DNA of 64,000 nt from NCBI RefSeq assembly GCF_021018895.1, contig NC_079375.1, positions 26,076,475-26,140,474 of the forward strand, read 5' to 3'. Under the pieces are notes generated by a model, which ran no database searches, had not been told where the DNA came from, and was given only the letters and a program-made list of their open reading frames with translations. The first letter of the stretch is position 1. Each line of letters starts with the position of its first letter. Positions 9,141 through 20,103 of the stretch are shown piece by piece. Source of the DNA: Seriola aureovittata. Lineage: Eukaryota > Chordata > Actinopteri > Carangiformes > Carangidae. A program made the position numbers and the translations under genes.

Positions 9141-11562
9141 TGTCAAAAAAGGATCTTTGCAAAAAAACAGAGCAAATGTATGTCCCTGTGAAACTTTATT
9201 GTTTGCAGTGATCGAATGATCACCGTTCTGGCCAAAAGGAGTGTTTGCAGCACGAGAGTCACGTGATTACAGGCAACATTGTGTCGATCCCGATGTTTAT
9301 ACCTTGTGTTTGGTGTGTCTAATACCCTTGTTTTATATCCGGATCGAGACTGTGATGATTTACGGAAGGCTTATATATGACACAAAGAAGATCTGCAGTT
9401 TTCCTTATTATCTTTGAAGGGCCAATACAACACATAAAATGCACTTTTCCACTTGACAAAAAGTGATGACCTCCTACCCTGTCACTGAAAGGTTGTTTTT
9501 GTCTGAAATTGACTTGATTTCATTCTTGATGTTTACATTTTACAGTCTGTAGCCCAGTTTTTTACCATTTGAAATACCTTTAAAGGCCCAGTACAACACA
9601 CGTGGTGTGATTACAGTGGCCTGTGCTAGAACTGGACAACACATTTGTGCAGTTCACTTTTTTTTTTTTATATATAAAATTTATAATATTTAAGTAGTAT
9701 AAATTACATAAATGGTGTGAATCTGTTATTCTTGTCACCTAACAAAGATTTATTGTTAGAATAAAGACATGAAATCAATGTCATCAGCCTAAGTGGTAGT
9801 AATGCATACAACGATCAGTGACTAAAGGAACTTTAGTAATGAAATGCTGCTTATATCGTAGTAACTGTCATCATTCAGTCATCAATGTGGGAACATCAGT
9901 CTGAGTAAACAGCACTGATAGAAATATTCTTATCAAAATTCTTTCAAAGAAGCTAGCACCTTTACAGAACCATGAAGTACATCTTCTACAATTGTGTTTG
10001 TGAGTCACCTGCAAAGCAAGACAAAATAAAAATATTAAGTTGATTCAATCACAAAATAAATACAAATATGAAATGAAAGGACACACTCCAGACAGAAAAG
10101 ACTCCGGTTGGCAGGAAGACAACAGAAGTGACCCAGCAGGACTAAAGGGTTTCTAAGCTTCAAGTTCAGAGAGTTCACAATCTACTCATAGCTGAGTGTA
10201 AAAATAGTCCATGATACTCGATACCAAATTCAATACCACAGCAAAAACCAGAAAACAACACATGCTGCTGTGTGTGCTAATTACAGTTGTCATGAGAACC
10301 AATACTTTGGTACCAAGTCGATGCAAAAATTCTGGAAATGTGACAGTACTTGTTTTTGTACAGTATTGTAGGCATCCTTGGTACTGTAGATGTTGTACGT
10401 ACTTGAGATGCGATTCTTCCGGGACAAGTGTTCTGGTCTGACATCAAACTTGAAGAGAAGAGGGCAGGCACAGTAAACAACAACACATGGAATATAATAA
10501 TATTAATAGTAATATAGTCATATAAAGAAAAATCAGGCTAGCTTAACAAAAATTAACATTGATAAAGCCAGTAATTACACTTTGCAAAACACAAAAGCTT
10601 CTGATCAACTGCTGCCTTGCTCAGTTGGGTTGCTTGTGTCATTGTGTGACTTTCAGTGGTGGAAGAAGCCGTCAGATCCTTTACTCAGATAAAAGTACCA
10701 CACAATAACATAAACTAACTGATTGAGAAAGCAGCTGAACAGCAACTAGGTCTGGGCAATTAACTGAAGAAGTATGAAAACCGACATTTAGGACTTCTCA
10801 CTGACAATCCTTTCTCATGTCAGTTAATTTGATTAATACTTTCCCCAGTGTGTGTGTTCATGAAGTGTCCCCTTAAAAAAACACTACCTCATGTTCAGTC
10901 ACGTGACTCTGACCCATCCTAAAAAGAAGCTATGTCTGCTGTTCAGACTCATTTTGGCTTCGGTGAAGACAACAGATAAAAAAATGAAGTCAAATGCAAA
11001 TGCTGCAGAAAAACTAATTCAGAGACTGACGATAACGCCACCAGTCAGTTTCATCATTTGGAGAACAATCATATTGCCGAAAACAAAAAGTGCATGGCTC
11101 AAAAAAGAGACTGATGAGTGTCCAAGTAGTCATTCATTAACCGTAATCAAGGTTAAAATTTGAAATAATTGTGATATTGATTTGAAGTCGTATCGCTTGG
11201 GCCTACTAGCAACTACCAAGTTCTGGGAGGTAAAATAACTTTATTTGTTAATGGAGTGTGGTAGTGATGGAATGGCTATATCTGGTTTAACAAAAAGATC
11301 TTTCTCTTTAACAAAGGGATGTTCAAATCCTATCCATAATGTTGTCGCAGAGTGGTAAAAACAAGCACTGTAACATGGACTTACTTTAACATGGACAGCT
11401 GCCCCATTGTTTACATTGCAGCAGCAGTGTACCGTTCCTACTCAATACTCCACTGATTCAAAAAATCTGTGTCCCTGTGACTTACTTACACCAAAAAAAA
11501 CATGGGAAAATCTGGGCCAGGTTCAAAAATCTCAAAGTTATCCTTTAAGTCTTAAAGGTCTC
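9141..11562. other. Intergenic, Z4 3' flank
   Basis: This is 2.4 kb of mostly AT-rich sequence. It holds cluster-typical 3' flank motifs (for example near 9960-10010 and 10060-10200) and a short T/TA-rich tract near 9660-9690. I see no gene that can be defended. A 90-codon plus-strand frame at 10891 has no recognisable motif. Confidence 0.4.
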
Positions 11563-11730
11563 CCACAAGTCTCTCAAGAATACAGTTTCTCACCTGTGTT
11601 CTCGCAACTGATCAATCATGACTCACTAAATGTTTCTCTCCAGGTGCTGCATGCAGACTGCTTCTCACCTGTGTGGTCTCTCAGATCTATATTCAAGGGG
11701 GACTTGTAATGAAAAGCTTTTCCACAAGTG
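11563..11730 (-). pseudogene. Z4 relic second array
   Basis: Directly after the Z4 stop, minus-strand sequence resembles an array's first finger (SDTCGKAFHYKSPLNI) and a second finger (SACSTW), with lost Cys/His residues and frame breaks. It matches the start of a ZNF array, so Z4 carries the front of another array fused behind its own. Confidence 0.65.
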
Positions 11731-12410
11731 TCACTTTCCAAAGACTATGCCACCTGAATGAACTCTTATATGCTGTTTCAAATGTGTCGTCCGATAGAAT
11801 CTTTTCCCACAGATGTTGCAGGGGTACGGCCTCTCACCAGTGTGGATTCTCGTGTGCCTTTTCAATACTGAGTTTTCACTAAATCTTTTCCCGCATGTTT
11901 CACAAGAATACGGCTTCTCACCTGTGTGGGTCCTCAGATGTATGATCAATTTGGACTTCCACTTAAACGTTTTTCCACAAATGTCACATTTGAAAGACTT
12001 TTTACCTGTCTGGGTGTTACAATGAGTTTCTGACATGAGAGAGTTGTGTACATTGTCACTGTGACTTGTGTTTTTGTGATATCTCTTCTTTGGTTGTGTC
12101 TCTGCATTTCCTGTTGATTCTGGGTCTACATGCTTACTTCCTTCCTGATCTTGGCTCTCAGCTACAGGAGAGTTGTGAGAAAGGAGCTGGTGGTCGCTTT
12201 CCTCATTAGTAGGAGTCAACATAAAGGTATCAGTCTCCTGCTTCAGTACAAGCTGCTCTCCCTCCTGACTGGTGCAGAGTTCCTCCTCTTCCTCTTTAGT
12301 CTGTGGAGGCTCTGGGTCCTCCTGGTCCAGACTGGAGTTCCTCTCCTGGTCACAGAGCTGCTGGTCAGTGAGAACCTCCTCCTCCTGACAGACATGATGC
12401 TGTGGGAGCT
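11731..12410 (-). CDS. Z4 ZNF exon: acidic linker and three C2H2 fingers
   Basis: This is an open exon of 226 codons with stop. With 12773..12944 it gives about 283 aa, the shortest gene in the cluster. It has the full linker ([13 protein letters not shown], then KEEEEE preceded by Thr, so only the LKQE SUMO-type motif remains) and a long spacer with [18 protein letters not shown]. Three complete fingers follow (helices around WKSKLIIH, ENSVLKRH, RTTHLKQH). The protein ends abruptly with SGGIVFGK after the third finger, where the fusion with a decayed second array shifts frame. Three fingers can bind DNA, but the protein is probably a truncated derivative. Confidence 0.8.
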
Positions 12411-12772
12411 CTGGAGGGACAAAGGACACAAGACATAGGTTACTAATGTGATGATGGAAAAAAGAAAATACAGAAGAAACAGAAAGCAATTCTCCTCTAT
12501 GAACAAACCTTCAACACATTATTCAGGCAATAGGGTTAGAAAATGTGGGCAGACATGTCATTCCGTGAACTGAATATTTAATGTTAAATGTTTTGAGATT
12601 AAAATAGAGGCTCGGTCATGTTATTTCTTTTTTAACTTAAGTGCCCCAAAGTTTTTCCTTCATGTGCAGCAGTGACCTCAAAACTAAATGTAAGAGTAGA
12701 GCTCTGATCAGGATCCAGTATGAGTCATGTCCTTGTGTTAGTTTCCATTCAGACCATCCTGGTTTCACAGAC
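12411..12772. other. Intron 1 of Z4
   Basis: This 362-bp intron is the shortest in the cluster. Its donor-proximal 60 bp match the conserved intronic flank seen next to the other exon-1 copies. Confidence 0.6.
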
Positions 12773-12944
12773 CTGTCCTGTGTAGCTTTATTTCGGGTTT
12801 CCAAACGATATCCAGCAGTCTGCGCTGACGATCGATCTCTTCCTCGTACTCGACGATAGTTTGTTCAAAGACTCCGAATATTTCTTCAGCAGCAGCAGTT
12901 AGTCGCTCGTTGACAAACTCTCTCAGATACTGAACTGAAGACAT
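12773..12944 (-). CDS. Z4 exon 1
   Basis: This is the standard 172-bp exon, ATG at 12944, with one base different from the consensus (TTTC for TCTC near 12790). The frame is open and joins 11731..12410 in phase 1. Confidence 0.87.
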
Positions 12945-13070
12945 TGTTGCTTAGTTACCACTGAAATATTTACCTGCGATACGACTACACCGTCATCTTC
13001 AAGCTAACGATGCTAATCTATTGTTTACTTCCGCTGAGTGTCACACTGTTAAGTTCCGGCAGGGGAGAGT
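12945..13070 (-). promoter_or_regulatory. Z4 promoter / 5' UTR block
   Basis: The uORF ATG ACG GTG TAG lies at 12985..12996 (minus). The GCGGAAGTAAACAA core and CCGGAAC box lie at 13021-13065. The spacer between them is shorter than in other copies. Confidence 0.55.
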
Positions 13071-14572
13071 GAGGCTTTATTTGCGTCTTCAGTTATGATT
13101 GTACATATGTGTCGTTTCATATCAAGGGGTAATTTGGTCATTTTTCTGTACTACCACATTTAACTGATGTTTTGTCGAGCTATTTTACAAACACCAGACT
13201 GGAAGAAGTTAGGAAATTACTTTCCGTACAGTGTAATTTAAGGTATGAACGGTGAAAGTGCTCATGGACAATGGCCCCTCTCTGCGTTGGTGCCATGATG
13301 ACGGAGACGGAATTTTTAATACGGCATCATATTTTATAAGTTCATTCCAAGTTTTTATGTATAAAATCTTATTCAGGAAAGTAACTATAGCTGCTATGTA
13401 CAGTAAATGTAGTGGACTAAAAGTATATTTGACTGTTAAATGTAGTGTAGTGTAATGATGTAGTATATAACAAAATTAAGTGACTCAAAGGACAACAAAT
13501 CTCAGAATTTATTTGTTTAATTCAGGTATTCAAAATTTTTATGGTATAATTTATATTCAGTCTTGGCCATCTGAGGACAATCAATGTCATACTCTTAACA
13601 TACTTGAATAAATGGCTTCAGTAAATATCCATGTTCAATATGAGACACGTTAATTGATATAACTACCAAACTGTATCACATTATACTTTAACTTCTCCAA
13701 CAGCAAGTGTTGCATTTTATAATTTAACTGAAAAGGAAAATTATGACTATAGCTACAAATCTATGAAACTAAATGATGACTGTCACAATGATCTTCACCT
13801 TGAGGGATGCCATCCTTCTAAATATCCCTGTGAAATTATGTCAACAAAGTCATGTGACTGACCTCAAGCGGCTTGGATCGCCTTTTTAGAGCATTCAGGT
13901 GAACATGCCTCTTGCTCTAGCCTGTAACACACCTCCATACGAAACTGTTCCAACAAAGTTAAAATTTCCATAACCCTCTGAGGTAAGGAAAACTGATATT
14001 GAGAATAATTCAAGCATAGACCTTTAAAATTGTGTTGTGTGGGTTCATGGCTTCATATTTCAGACTTCAGTGTGAATCTGGTATTCTTACATTAGTAGCC
14101 TGCAAACAACTGAAGGAAATATTTTTATTATCAAAATTTTTTTGACAAAAATCAGCTTATGTACATAGCACCTTTTACAAAACAATGTAGTTCATCTTCT
14201 ACAACTTGTGTTTGTATGTCACCTCTAAAACATTAGAAAATACAAATTACATCAAACTGATTCAATCAGAAAATTATTTTTAAAATATCAAATGAAAGGA
14301 CTTGGTCTACATAAAAAAAACTTGTTGGTAAGATCGCCACATGTGACTCAACTGCATTTGAGGATTACTCAGCTTCAACAACACAGACTTTTGTCCATCC
14401 TTATACCTATGATACAGTATAAAAAAAATTAAAATTTCAAAGTTCAATCATTTATATTCTTAGAAACTCTGCAGTCACTTTAAAAAAGAAAAGTTTTTTC
14501 CAAGACCATTTTTCAATGCTCTACTCATGTGGACTGTCATTCCCCATTAAGTCTGAAAGCTCTCTGACATGT
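13071..14572. other. Intergenic, Z5 3' flank
   Basis: This is AT-rich sequence. Near 14100-14570 it shares the downstream block of Z6-Z9 (TATAGCACCTTTTACAAAACAATG type). A decayed finger (TCHMRELSDL type, minus) lies just after the Z5 stop. No further gene is visible. Confidence 0.45.
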
Positions 14573-16209
14573 TCAGCGAGTACATGACTTTTTATTTGTA
14601 TGGATTGTTACATGTCTTACCAAGTGTGTTTTCAGACTGAATCTTTTCCCACAGATGTGACAGGGGTACGGCTTCTCACCAGTGTGGGTTCTAGTATGCC
14701 TTGTCAAAGCTGACTTGTTATTAAATCTTTTTCCACAGGTGTTGCAAAGGTATGGCTTCTCACCTGTGTGGGTTCTCATGTGAATCAAGAGGCCTTTACT
14801 TGATTTGAGACCTTTCCCACATGTTTCGCAAACATATGGCTCCTCACCTGTGTGAGTACTTAAATGAATTTTCAATGTTGGTCTGAAACTGAATTTTTCC
14901 CCACAGATGGTACACGAATATGGCTTCTCACCTGTGTGGATTCTTGTATGCTTACTCAAGTCTGAGTTGGTACTAAATTTTTTCCCACAGGTGTTGCAGG
15001 TGTACGGCCTCTCACCTGTGTGGGTTCTCATATGGACCAAGGATTCATAAGAAGTTCTGAAATCTTTCCCACATATTTCACAAGAATAAGGCTTCTCACC
15101 TGTGTGGATTGTCTTGTGGATAAACAAGTTTGTACGGGTACTGAAACCTTTCCCGCATGTTTCACAAAAATGTAGCATCTCACCTGTGTGGGTTCTTGTA
15201 TGTTTAGTCAAGTCATACTTGTTACTAAAGTTCTTCCCACAGGTGTTGCAGGTGTACGGCTTCTCACCTGTGTGGATTTTTGTATGCTTACTCAAGACTG
15301 ACTTCTCACAAAATTTTTTCCCACAGGTGTTGCAGGTGTATGGCTTTTCCCCTGTGTGGGTTCTCATGTGGACCAACAAGCGTGTACTGGAAGTGAAACC
15401 TTTCCCACACGTTTCACAACAATAAGGCTTCTCACCTGTGTGGGTTCTTGTATGTTTAGTCAAGTCATACTTGTTACTAAATTTTTTCCCACAGGTGTTG
15501 CAGGTGTATGGCTTCTCACCTGTGTGGGTTTTTGTATGCTTATTGAAGGCTGACCCATCACTAAATTTTTTCCCACATGTGTTGCAGGTGTACGGCTTCT
15601 CCCCTGTGTGGGTTCTCATGTGGATCAAAAGGCCTGTGCTTGATCTGAAAGTTTTCCCACATGTTTCACAAAAATATGGCTTCTCACCTGTGTGAGTTCT
15701 TAAATGAGTTTTCAATGTGAATGTCCGACTGAATTTTTCCCCACAGAAGCTACAAGAATACGGTTTTTCACCCGTGTGAGTCCTCATGTGGAGTTTCATA
15801 CTGTTATATCTGGAAGCTTTCCCACATATTTTACATGTGTATGGCCTCTCACCTGTGTGGTGTCTCTGATGTATTTTCAAAGTGGACTTATTCTTAAAAA
15901 CCTTTCCACAAGTGTCACATGTGAAAGACTTTTTACCTGTCTGTGTGTTACAGTGACTCTTTGATTCTGGGTCTACATGCTTGCTTCCTTTCTGATCTTG
16001 GCTCTCAGCTACAGGAGAGTTGTGTGAGAGGAGCTGGTGATCACTTTCCTCATTAATAGGAACTGACATGAAGGTATCCGTCTCCTGCTTCAGTACAAGC
16101 TGCTCTCCCTCCTGACTGGTGCAGAGTTCCTCCTCTTCCTCTTTAATTTGTGGAAGCTCTGGATCCTGGAGAACTTCCTCCTCCTTACAGACATGTTGCT
16201 GTGGGAGCT
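14573..16209 (-). CDS. Z5 ZNF exon: short linker and 16 C2H2 fingers
   Basis: This is the largest array in the window: 545 codons with stop, acceptor AG above 16209. The linker has lost about 20 residues between EEEVL and the DPELPQIKEE stretch. Fifteen fingers are canonical. Finger 2 (CKICGKASRYNSMKLH) is one residue short before its first His. Fingers 4-12 show a higher-order repeat of one ETCGK finger followed by one or two NTCGKK fingers, including nearly identical NKYDLTKHTRTH helices in fingers 6 and 9. This indicates internal duplication of multi-finger blocks. Joined through the cassette exons at 16645 and 17187 to exon 1 at 18501, the protein would be about 756 aa. It probably encodes a nuclear, sequence-specific DNA-binding protein. 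Confidence 0.9.
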
Positions 16210-16644
16210 CTGGAGAGAAAAGAGACATGAAAAATAGCAGCAACATAAACATTAAAAAGTGCCTGATTGCACGTGTCACTCTACCAGTGAAATGGGAGTG
16301 ATAAGTTGTTTACAAGTTTAACACTAACAACACGCCATTGTCTATACAGTAGTCTGTTAAATAAGAATCAGTACAGATGAGAGGTGGTTTATGAAGGTCG
16401 AACATGAGGGACACACAATCAAAGACATTTTAATATCAGTAAATGATGTGATGTTTCAAAACGAGATCTGAGTTACGGAATAGGATTACGGCCACACGTG
16501 GACATTTTTTTTCCCCTAGAATTCTGAGTTTCAAGTCAATATTCTATTTTTTTTTTTTTCCAAATGTGGCCTTAATCCTCCTTGGTACTTAGTAATTAAG
16601 TCCCTATGTTAGTTTTCAAACCAGACCATTCTGGTTTTACAGAC

Positions 16645-16875
16645 CTGTCCTGTGTAGCTTTAGTTTGGGTTGCCAAACAATGTCCAGCAGTCTGTCTATC
16701 TCCTGCTTCAGTACAAGCTGCTCTCCCTCCTGACTGGTGCAGAGTTCCTCCTCTTCCTCTTTAGTCTGTGGAGGCTCTGGGTCCTCCTGGTCCAGACTGG
16801 AGTTCCTCTCCTGGTCACAGAGCTGCTGGTCAGTGAGAACCTTCTCCTCCTTACAGACATGTTGCTGTGGGAGCT
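16645..16875 (-). CDS. Z5 cassette exon A: acidic linker joined to exon-1 tail
   Basis: This 231-bp open segment is bounded by the same AG acceptor as a ZNF exon (above 16875) and the same GT donor as exon 1 (below 16645), in phase 1 at both ends. Inclusion or skipping therefore keeps frame. It encodes 77 residues: [13 protein letters not shown], the acidic linker through LKQE, then IDRLLDIVW and KLKLHRT, the end of exon 1. It has no fingers. The effect would be to repeat the acidic linker and the coil tail in the protein. Splicing is inferred from the splice sites and open frame only. Confidence 0.65.
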
Positions 16876-17186
16876 CTGGAGGGACAAAGGGATGTGAGAA
16901 TTAGCATCAATATACAAAGTGATTTATCATGTGAGTCACTCTACCAGTGAAATGGGAGTGATAAGATGTTTATAAATTGAACACTATCAACACACCACAA
17001 TCAGAAGTGGCCTGTATTAATAAGAATCAGTATGTGCAGATGACAGGTTGTACATAACAGTGGAACAAGAGGGACACACAATCAGACACATTTAATCTCA
17101 GTAAACAATGTGATGTTACAAAACCAGATTTTTGGTAAAAAAGCTCCTAAATTAGTTTTCATCCAGACCATTCTGATTCTACAGAC

Positions 17187-17417
17187 CTGTTCTGCATAGT
17201 TTACTTTCGGGTTTCCAAATGATGTCCAGCAGTCTATCTGTCTCCTGCTTCAGTACAAGCTGCTCTCCCTCCTGACTGGTGCAGAGTTCCTCCTCTTCCT
17301 CTTTAATCTGTGGAGGTTCTGGGTCCTCCTGGTCCAGACTGGAGTTCCTCTCCTGGTCACAGAGCTGCTGGTCAGTGAGAACCTCCTCCTCCTTACAGAC
17401 ATGTTGCTGTGGGAGCT
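17187..17417 (-). CDS. Z5 cassette exon B
   Basis: This second 231-bp phase 1-1 copy lies about 540 bp upstream of exon A, so exon plus intron were duplicated together. The 77 residues are as in A, but with EEEV, QIKEE (SUMO-type motif kept), ETDRLLDIIW and KPESKLCRT at the end. Acceptor and donor are intact and there is no stop. The chimeric join (LKQE + TDRLLDI) is the same as in exon A and in the Z9 cassette. Confidence 0.65.
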
Positions 17418-17721
17418 CTGGATGGACATTAGAAATATCAACATAGAGATAAAAAGTGTCTGATCACACATGTCACTTTACCAGTGAAATGGGAGCGACA
17501 AGATGTTTCTAAGTTGAAAATAATCAATACATCATAATCAGCAGTGGCCTGAATTAAGAATCAGTAAGCGCAGATGGGAGGTGGTCCATGACAGTGGAAT
17601 GTGAGGGACACACGATCAGACACATTTAATCTCAGTAAATAATGTGATGTTACGAAATTGGATCTCTGAGTAAATAAGCTCCTGTGTTAGTTTTCATTCA
17701 GACCATTCTGGTTTTACAAAC

Positions 17722-17845
17722 CTATCCTGTGTAGCTTTATTTCAGAATTCGAAATGACTTCCAACACTGGAGTTCCTCTCCTGGTCACAGAGCTGCTGGT
17801 CAGCGAAAACCTCATCCTTCTTACATACATGGCGCTGTGGGAGCT
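17722..17845 (-). pseudogene. Z5 cassette exon C, decayed
   Basis: This third copy has the acceptor and first 30 residues (ELPQRHVCKKDEVFADQQ...) and the exon-1 tail and donor (GGATAG/GTTTGT). The middle acidic part is deleted. Its 124 bp are not a multiple of three, and the frame reaches a TGA inside. Inclusion would abort translation, so it must be skipped if Z5 is functional. Confidence 0.65.
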
Positions 17846-18500
17846 CTGGAAGGATAAAGGAAAGAGGTTACTAATGTGATGATGGAAAACGTAGATATTG
17901 GTTTGGTTTTATTTTATTCTAAGACAGCTCACAAATAACAAACTTACAGAAAGTATAAAAATAAACAAAAAGTAAAATAGAGTTTGCAAAGCAAACAAAG
18001 TGCTGTGTGTAAAATCGAAGCAGAAAAAAGGATAAAAACAACAAAGGCTAAAATGAGTCATTTCGCAGTGGTCCTGACCTGCTCCCAGTCATGACAACAA
18101 AGACTGCTGCGTCTCTGCTGCACTACTGCCCCAAAATCTCCTCTGTCCACGTCAAATCACATATCTGTGTCATCAACTAACGTTTGGTCGATTATTACCG
18201 GGCAGCCATTGACTGAAGGCTGTTTGAAAAGAGACGCATGAAAGCAAAAGCATTCATTTCCTTTGTTTCACAATTCTTTTATAATCTTTTAGTTCAGTCA
18301 GTTTCCCCTGTGTCTTATACAACCTGTATGTTTGATGTTGAATGTTTACTCATTAAAAGTAAGAGACTCAGTCATTTTATTTCTTTTCATACGCAACAGT
18401 GAAAACTAAAACTAAATGTTAGAGTAGAGCTCTGATCAGGATCCAGTATGAGTCATGTCCCTGTGTTAGTTTTCATTCAGACCATCTTGGTTTCACAGAC
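17846..18500. other. First intron of Z5
   Basis: This 655-bp intron shares sequence with intron 1 of Z6-Z9 and Z12. The shared part includes the block with TTCACAGTGGTCCTGACCTG and the poly-pyrimidine stretch. No other feature is visible. Confidence 0.5.
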
Positions 18501-18672
18501 CTGTCCTGTGTAGCTTTATCTCGGGTTTCCAAACGATATCCAGCAGTCTGCGCTGACGATCGATCTCTTCCTCGTACTCGACGATAGTTTGTTCAAAGAC
18601 TCCGAATATTTCTTCAGCAGCAGCAGTTAGTCGCTCGTTGACAAACTCTCTCAGATACTGAACTGAAGACAT
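18501..18672 (-). CDS. Z5 exon 1
   Basis: This is the standard exon 1, ATG at 18672, 57 codons plus one base. I read it as identical to the copies at 8822, 36541, 42156 and 54302. It can splice in phase to cassette B, cassette A or the ZNF exon. Confidence 0.88.
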
Positions 18673-18825
18673 TGTTGCTTCATTACCACTGAAATATTTA
18701 TCTGCGATACGACTACACCGTCATCTTCAAGCTAAATCCATACAACCTACAGCTAACACTATTCCCGCGATTACATTGTATACTTCCGCCGGGTGTCACA
18801 CTCTGACGTTCCGGGTGGGAGACGT
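18673..18825 (-). promoter_or_regulatory. Z5 promoter / 5' UTR block
   Basis: The uORF lies at 18713..18724. The GGCGGAAGTA core and the TGTGACACCC box lie at 18781-18815. Confidence 0.55.
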
Positions 18826-19367
18826 GAGTTAGCTTAAGTTTCCACCTCCGGTTATGATAGTACATCTTAAGGAAGACACAAAGAAAAAGATGAAGCTAGC
18901 CAACGTTGATGGCACTGATGACAATATACTCCATTAAACTAAAATATTGTGACATCCTATCAATGGGAAATTTTATATTTTCAATTACAGTCAAGACACA
19001 TAGTGATATAGTTACGTGAGGCAACGCAAATTAAAGCTGAGACTCATTAATTTAATGTTGTTCCCATTATTTCATTTCAAATTAAAGAGGTGCAAATCAG
19101 AGCCTGAAGAACAAAACATGTGTAAGTCAGTATTCAACTTGGTTAATCAGGGCTAAGACACACACAGGGAAACAGAAGGCACAAGAGAAGTTATGTGGTT
19201 TCTCATCAGTATGGGCTCTTCTCATGTGGACTGTCAATTCTCCACTAAGTCTGAAAGCTCTTCCATATGTTTTGTAAGTTTACTTCTGGATAAAAATACC
19301 AAACTGTATCATACTTTAACTTCAACCCTAGCTTGTGAGCTGCAACATAAGAACACCTGTTGCATGT
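18826..19367. other. Z6 far 3' flank with relic finger
   Basis: At 19186-19290 the minus strand reads a decayed finger (KTYGRAFRLSGELTVHM, second Cys to Tyr, followed by HTDEKPHN). The same relic is repeated at about 24025, 28395, 33056 and 38960. Confidence 0.5.
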
Positions 19368-19649
19368 TGTTACGGCTGGCTCAAACACTGAACATAATAA
19401 GGGACACCACACCAGTAGGAAGGTACTGAATATGAATTTATTATAGTAACTTAAGGAAAATGCAGGACTCAATGGAGACCAGATACCTAGCACCAGAAAG
19501 GTGTGGCTGCAGCAGGATGGAGAGAGAGAGAGCTGAACAAAGCACCTGCCTATATAGACTCAGCCCACTAATCAGCACAGGTGTCTGCCAAACAGATGAT
19601 CAACCTAAAAGGATCAACAGGAAACACCAAAATAAAACAGGATGTAACA
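19368..19649 (-). mobile_element. 282-bp solo LTR (copy 1)
   Basis: The element begins TGTTAC and ends GTAACA. On the minus strand it has a TATA-like box (CTATATAG, about 19549-19556) and an AATAAA downstream, which is the layout of U3-R-U5. Flanks CATGT and CATTT look like a 5-bp target duplication with one change. Units around 24195 and 28570 lack it, giving an empty-site comparison. The parent family is not identifiable by eye. Confidence 0.7.
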
Positions 19650-19925
19650 CATTTTAATAGAACTCTGAAAAAAACTCAAGTTATGGCAATAGCAGTGACT
19701 CTATGAAGTACGATCTACACCTTGAGGTCTTCTGTTAACAAAGTCATGTGACATAAAGAGGCTTGGCTTGCCGTTTAAGAACATCCAGATGAACTTGCAT
19801 CTTCCTCTTACCTGGAACGCCTCCAGATGAAACTTTCAACAAAGTCAAAATTTCCATAACCCTGAGGGTTGGAGGAAACTGCAAGGGAATTCAAACAGAC
19901 GTAGAAAAGTGTGCTATGTGGGTTC

Positions 19926-20103
19926 AAAATGGCTCTTCTTCATTTTTACCTTGAACCCTAAGGCTTGTATGTGATTGATGACCCTCCTTGCGTCCTGGAC
20001 AACCTGACTGCGACATGGGGCACAGATCAACCAGATATCTAAATAAGGTAGGACCTTCAAGACAGAAATCTGAGGGGGAGACAGTGCAGCTGCATCACAT
20101 CTG
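19926..20103 (-). mobile_element. Reverse-transcriptase-like fragment (copy 1)
   Basis: The minus frame reads PYLDIWLICAPCRSQVVQDA, then NHIQALGFKVKMKKS. This resembles the YxDDW...APSR...HL..LGF...KS region of retroelement RTs, most like DIRS-type elements (my recollection). The second catalytic Asp is Ile, so the fragment is dead. It is present here and at 28879 but missing at the matching points near 24505 and 33790. Confidence 0.6.

Noticed and set aside
10891..11163. 90-codon plus ORF between Z3 and Z4
   Set aside because: It has no recognisable motif, splice context or similarity to other units. A chance ORF is likely.
14573..16209. Regular short direct repeats with spacers that resemble a CRISPR array
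   Set aside because: The period is 84 bp and corresponds to C2H2 fingers with TGEKP linkers. The genome is eukaryotic.
16645..17417. Cassette exons as simple assembly errors
   Set aside because: They occur in separate genes with different flanks and substitutions, and each keeps acceptor, donor and frame. An assembly error would not give diverged in-phase copies, though long reads should still confirm.
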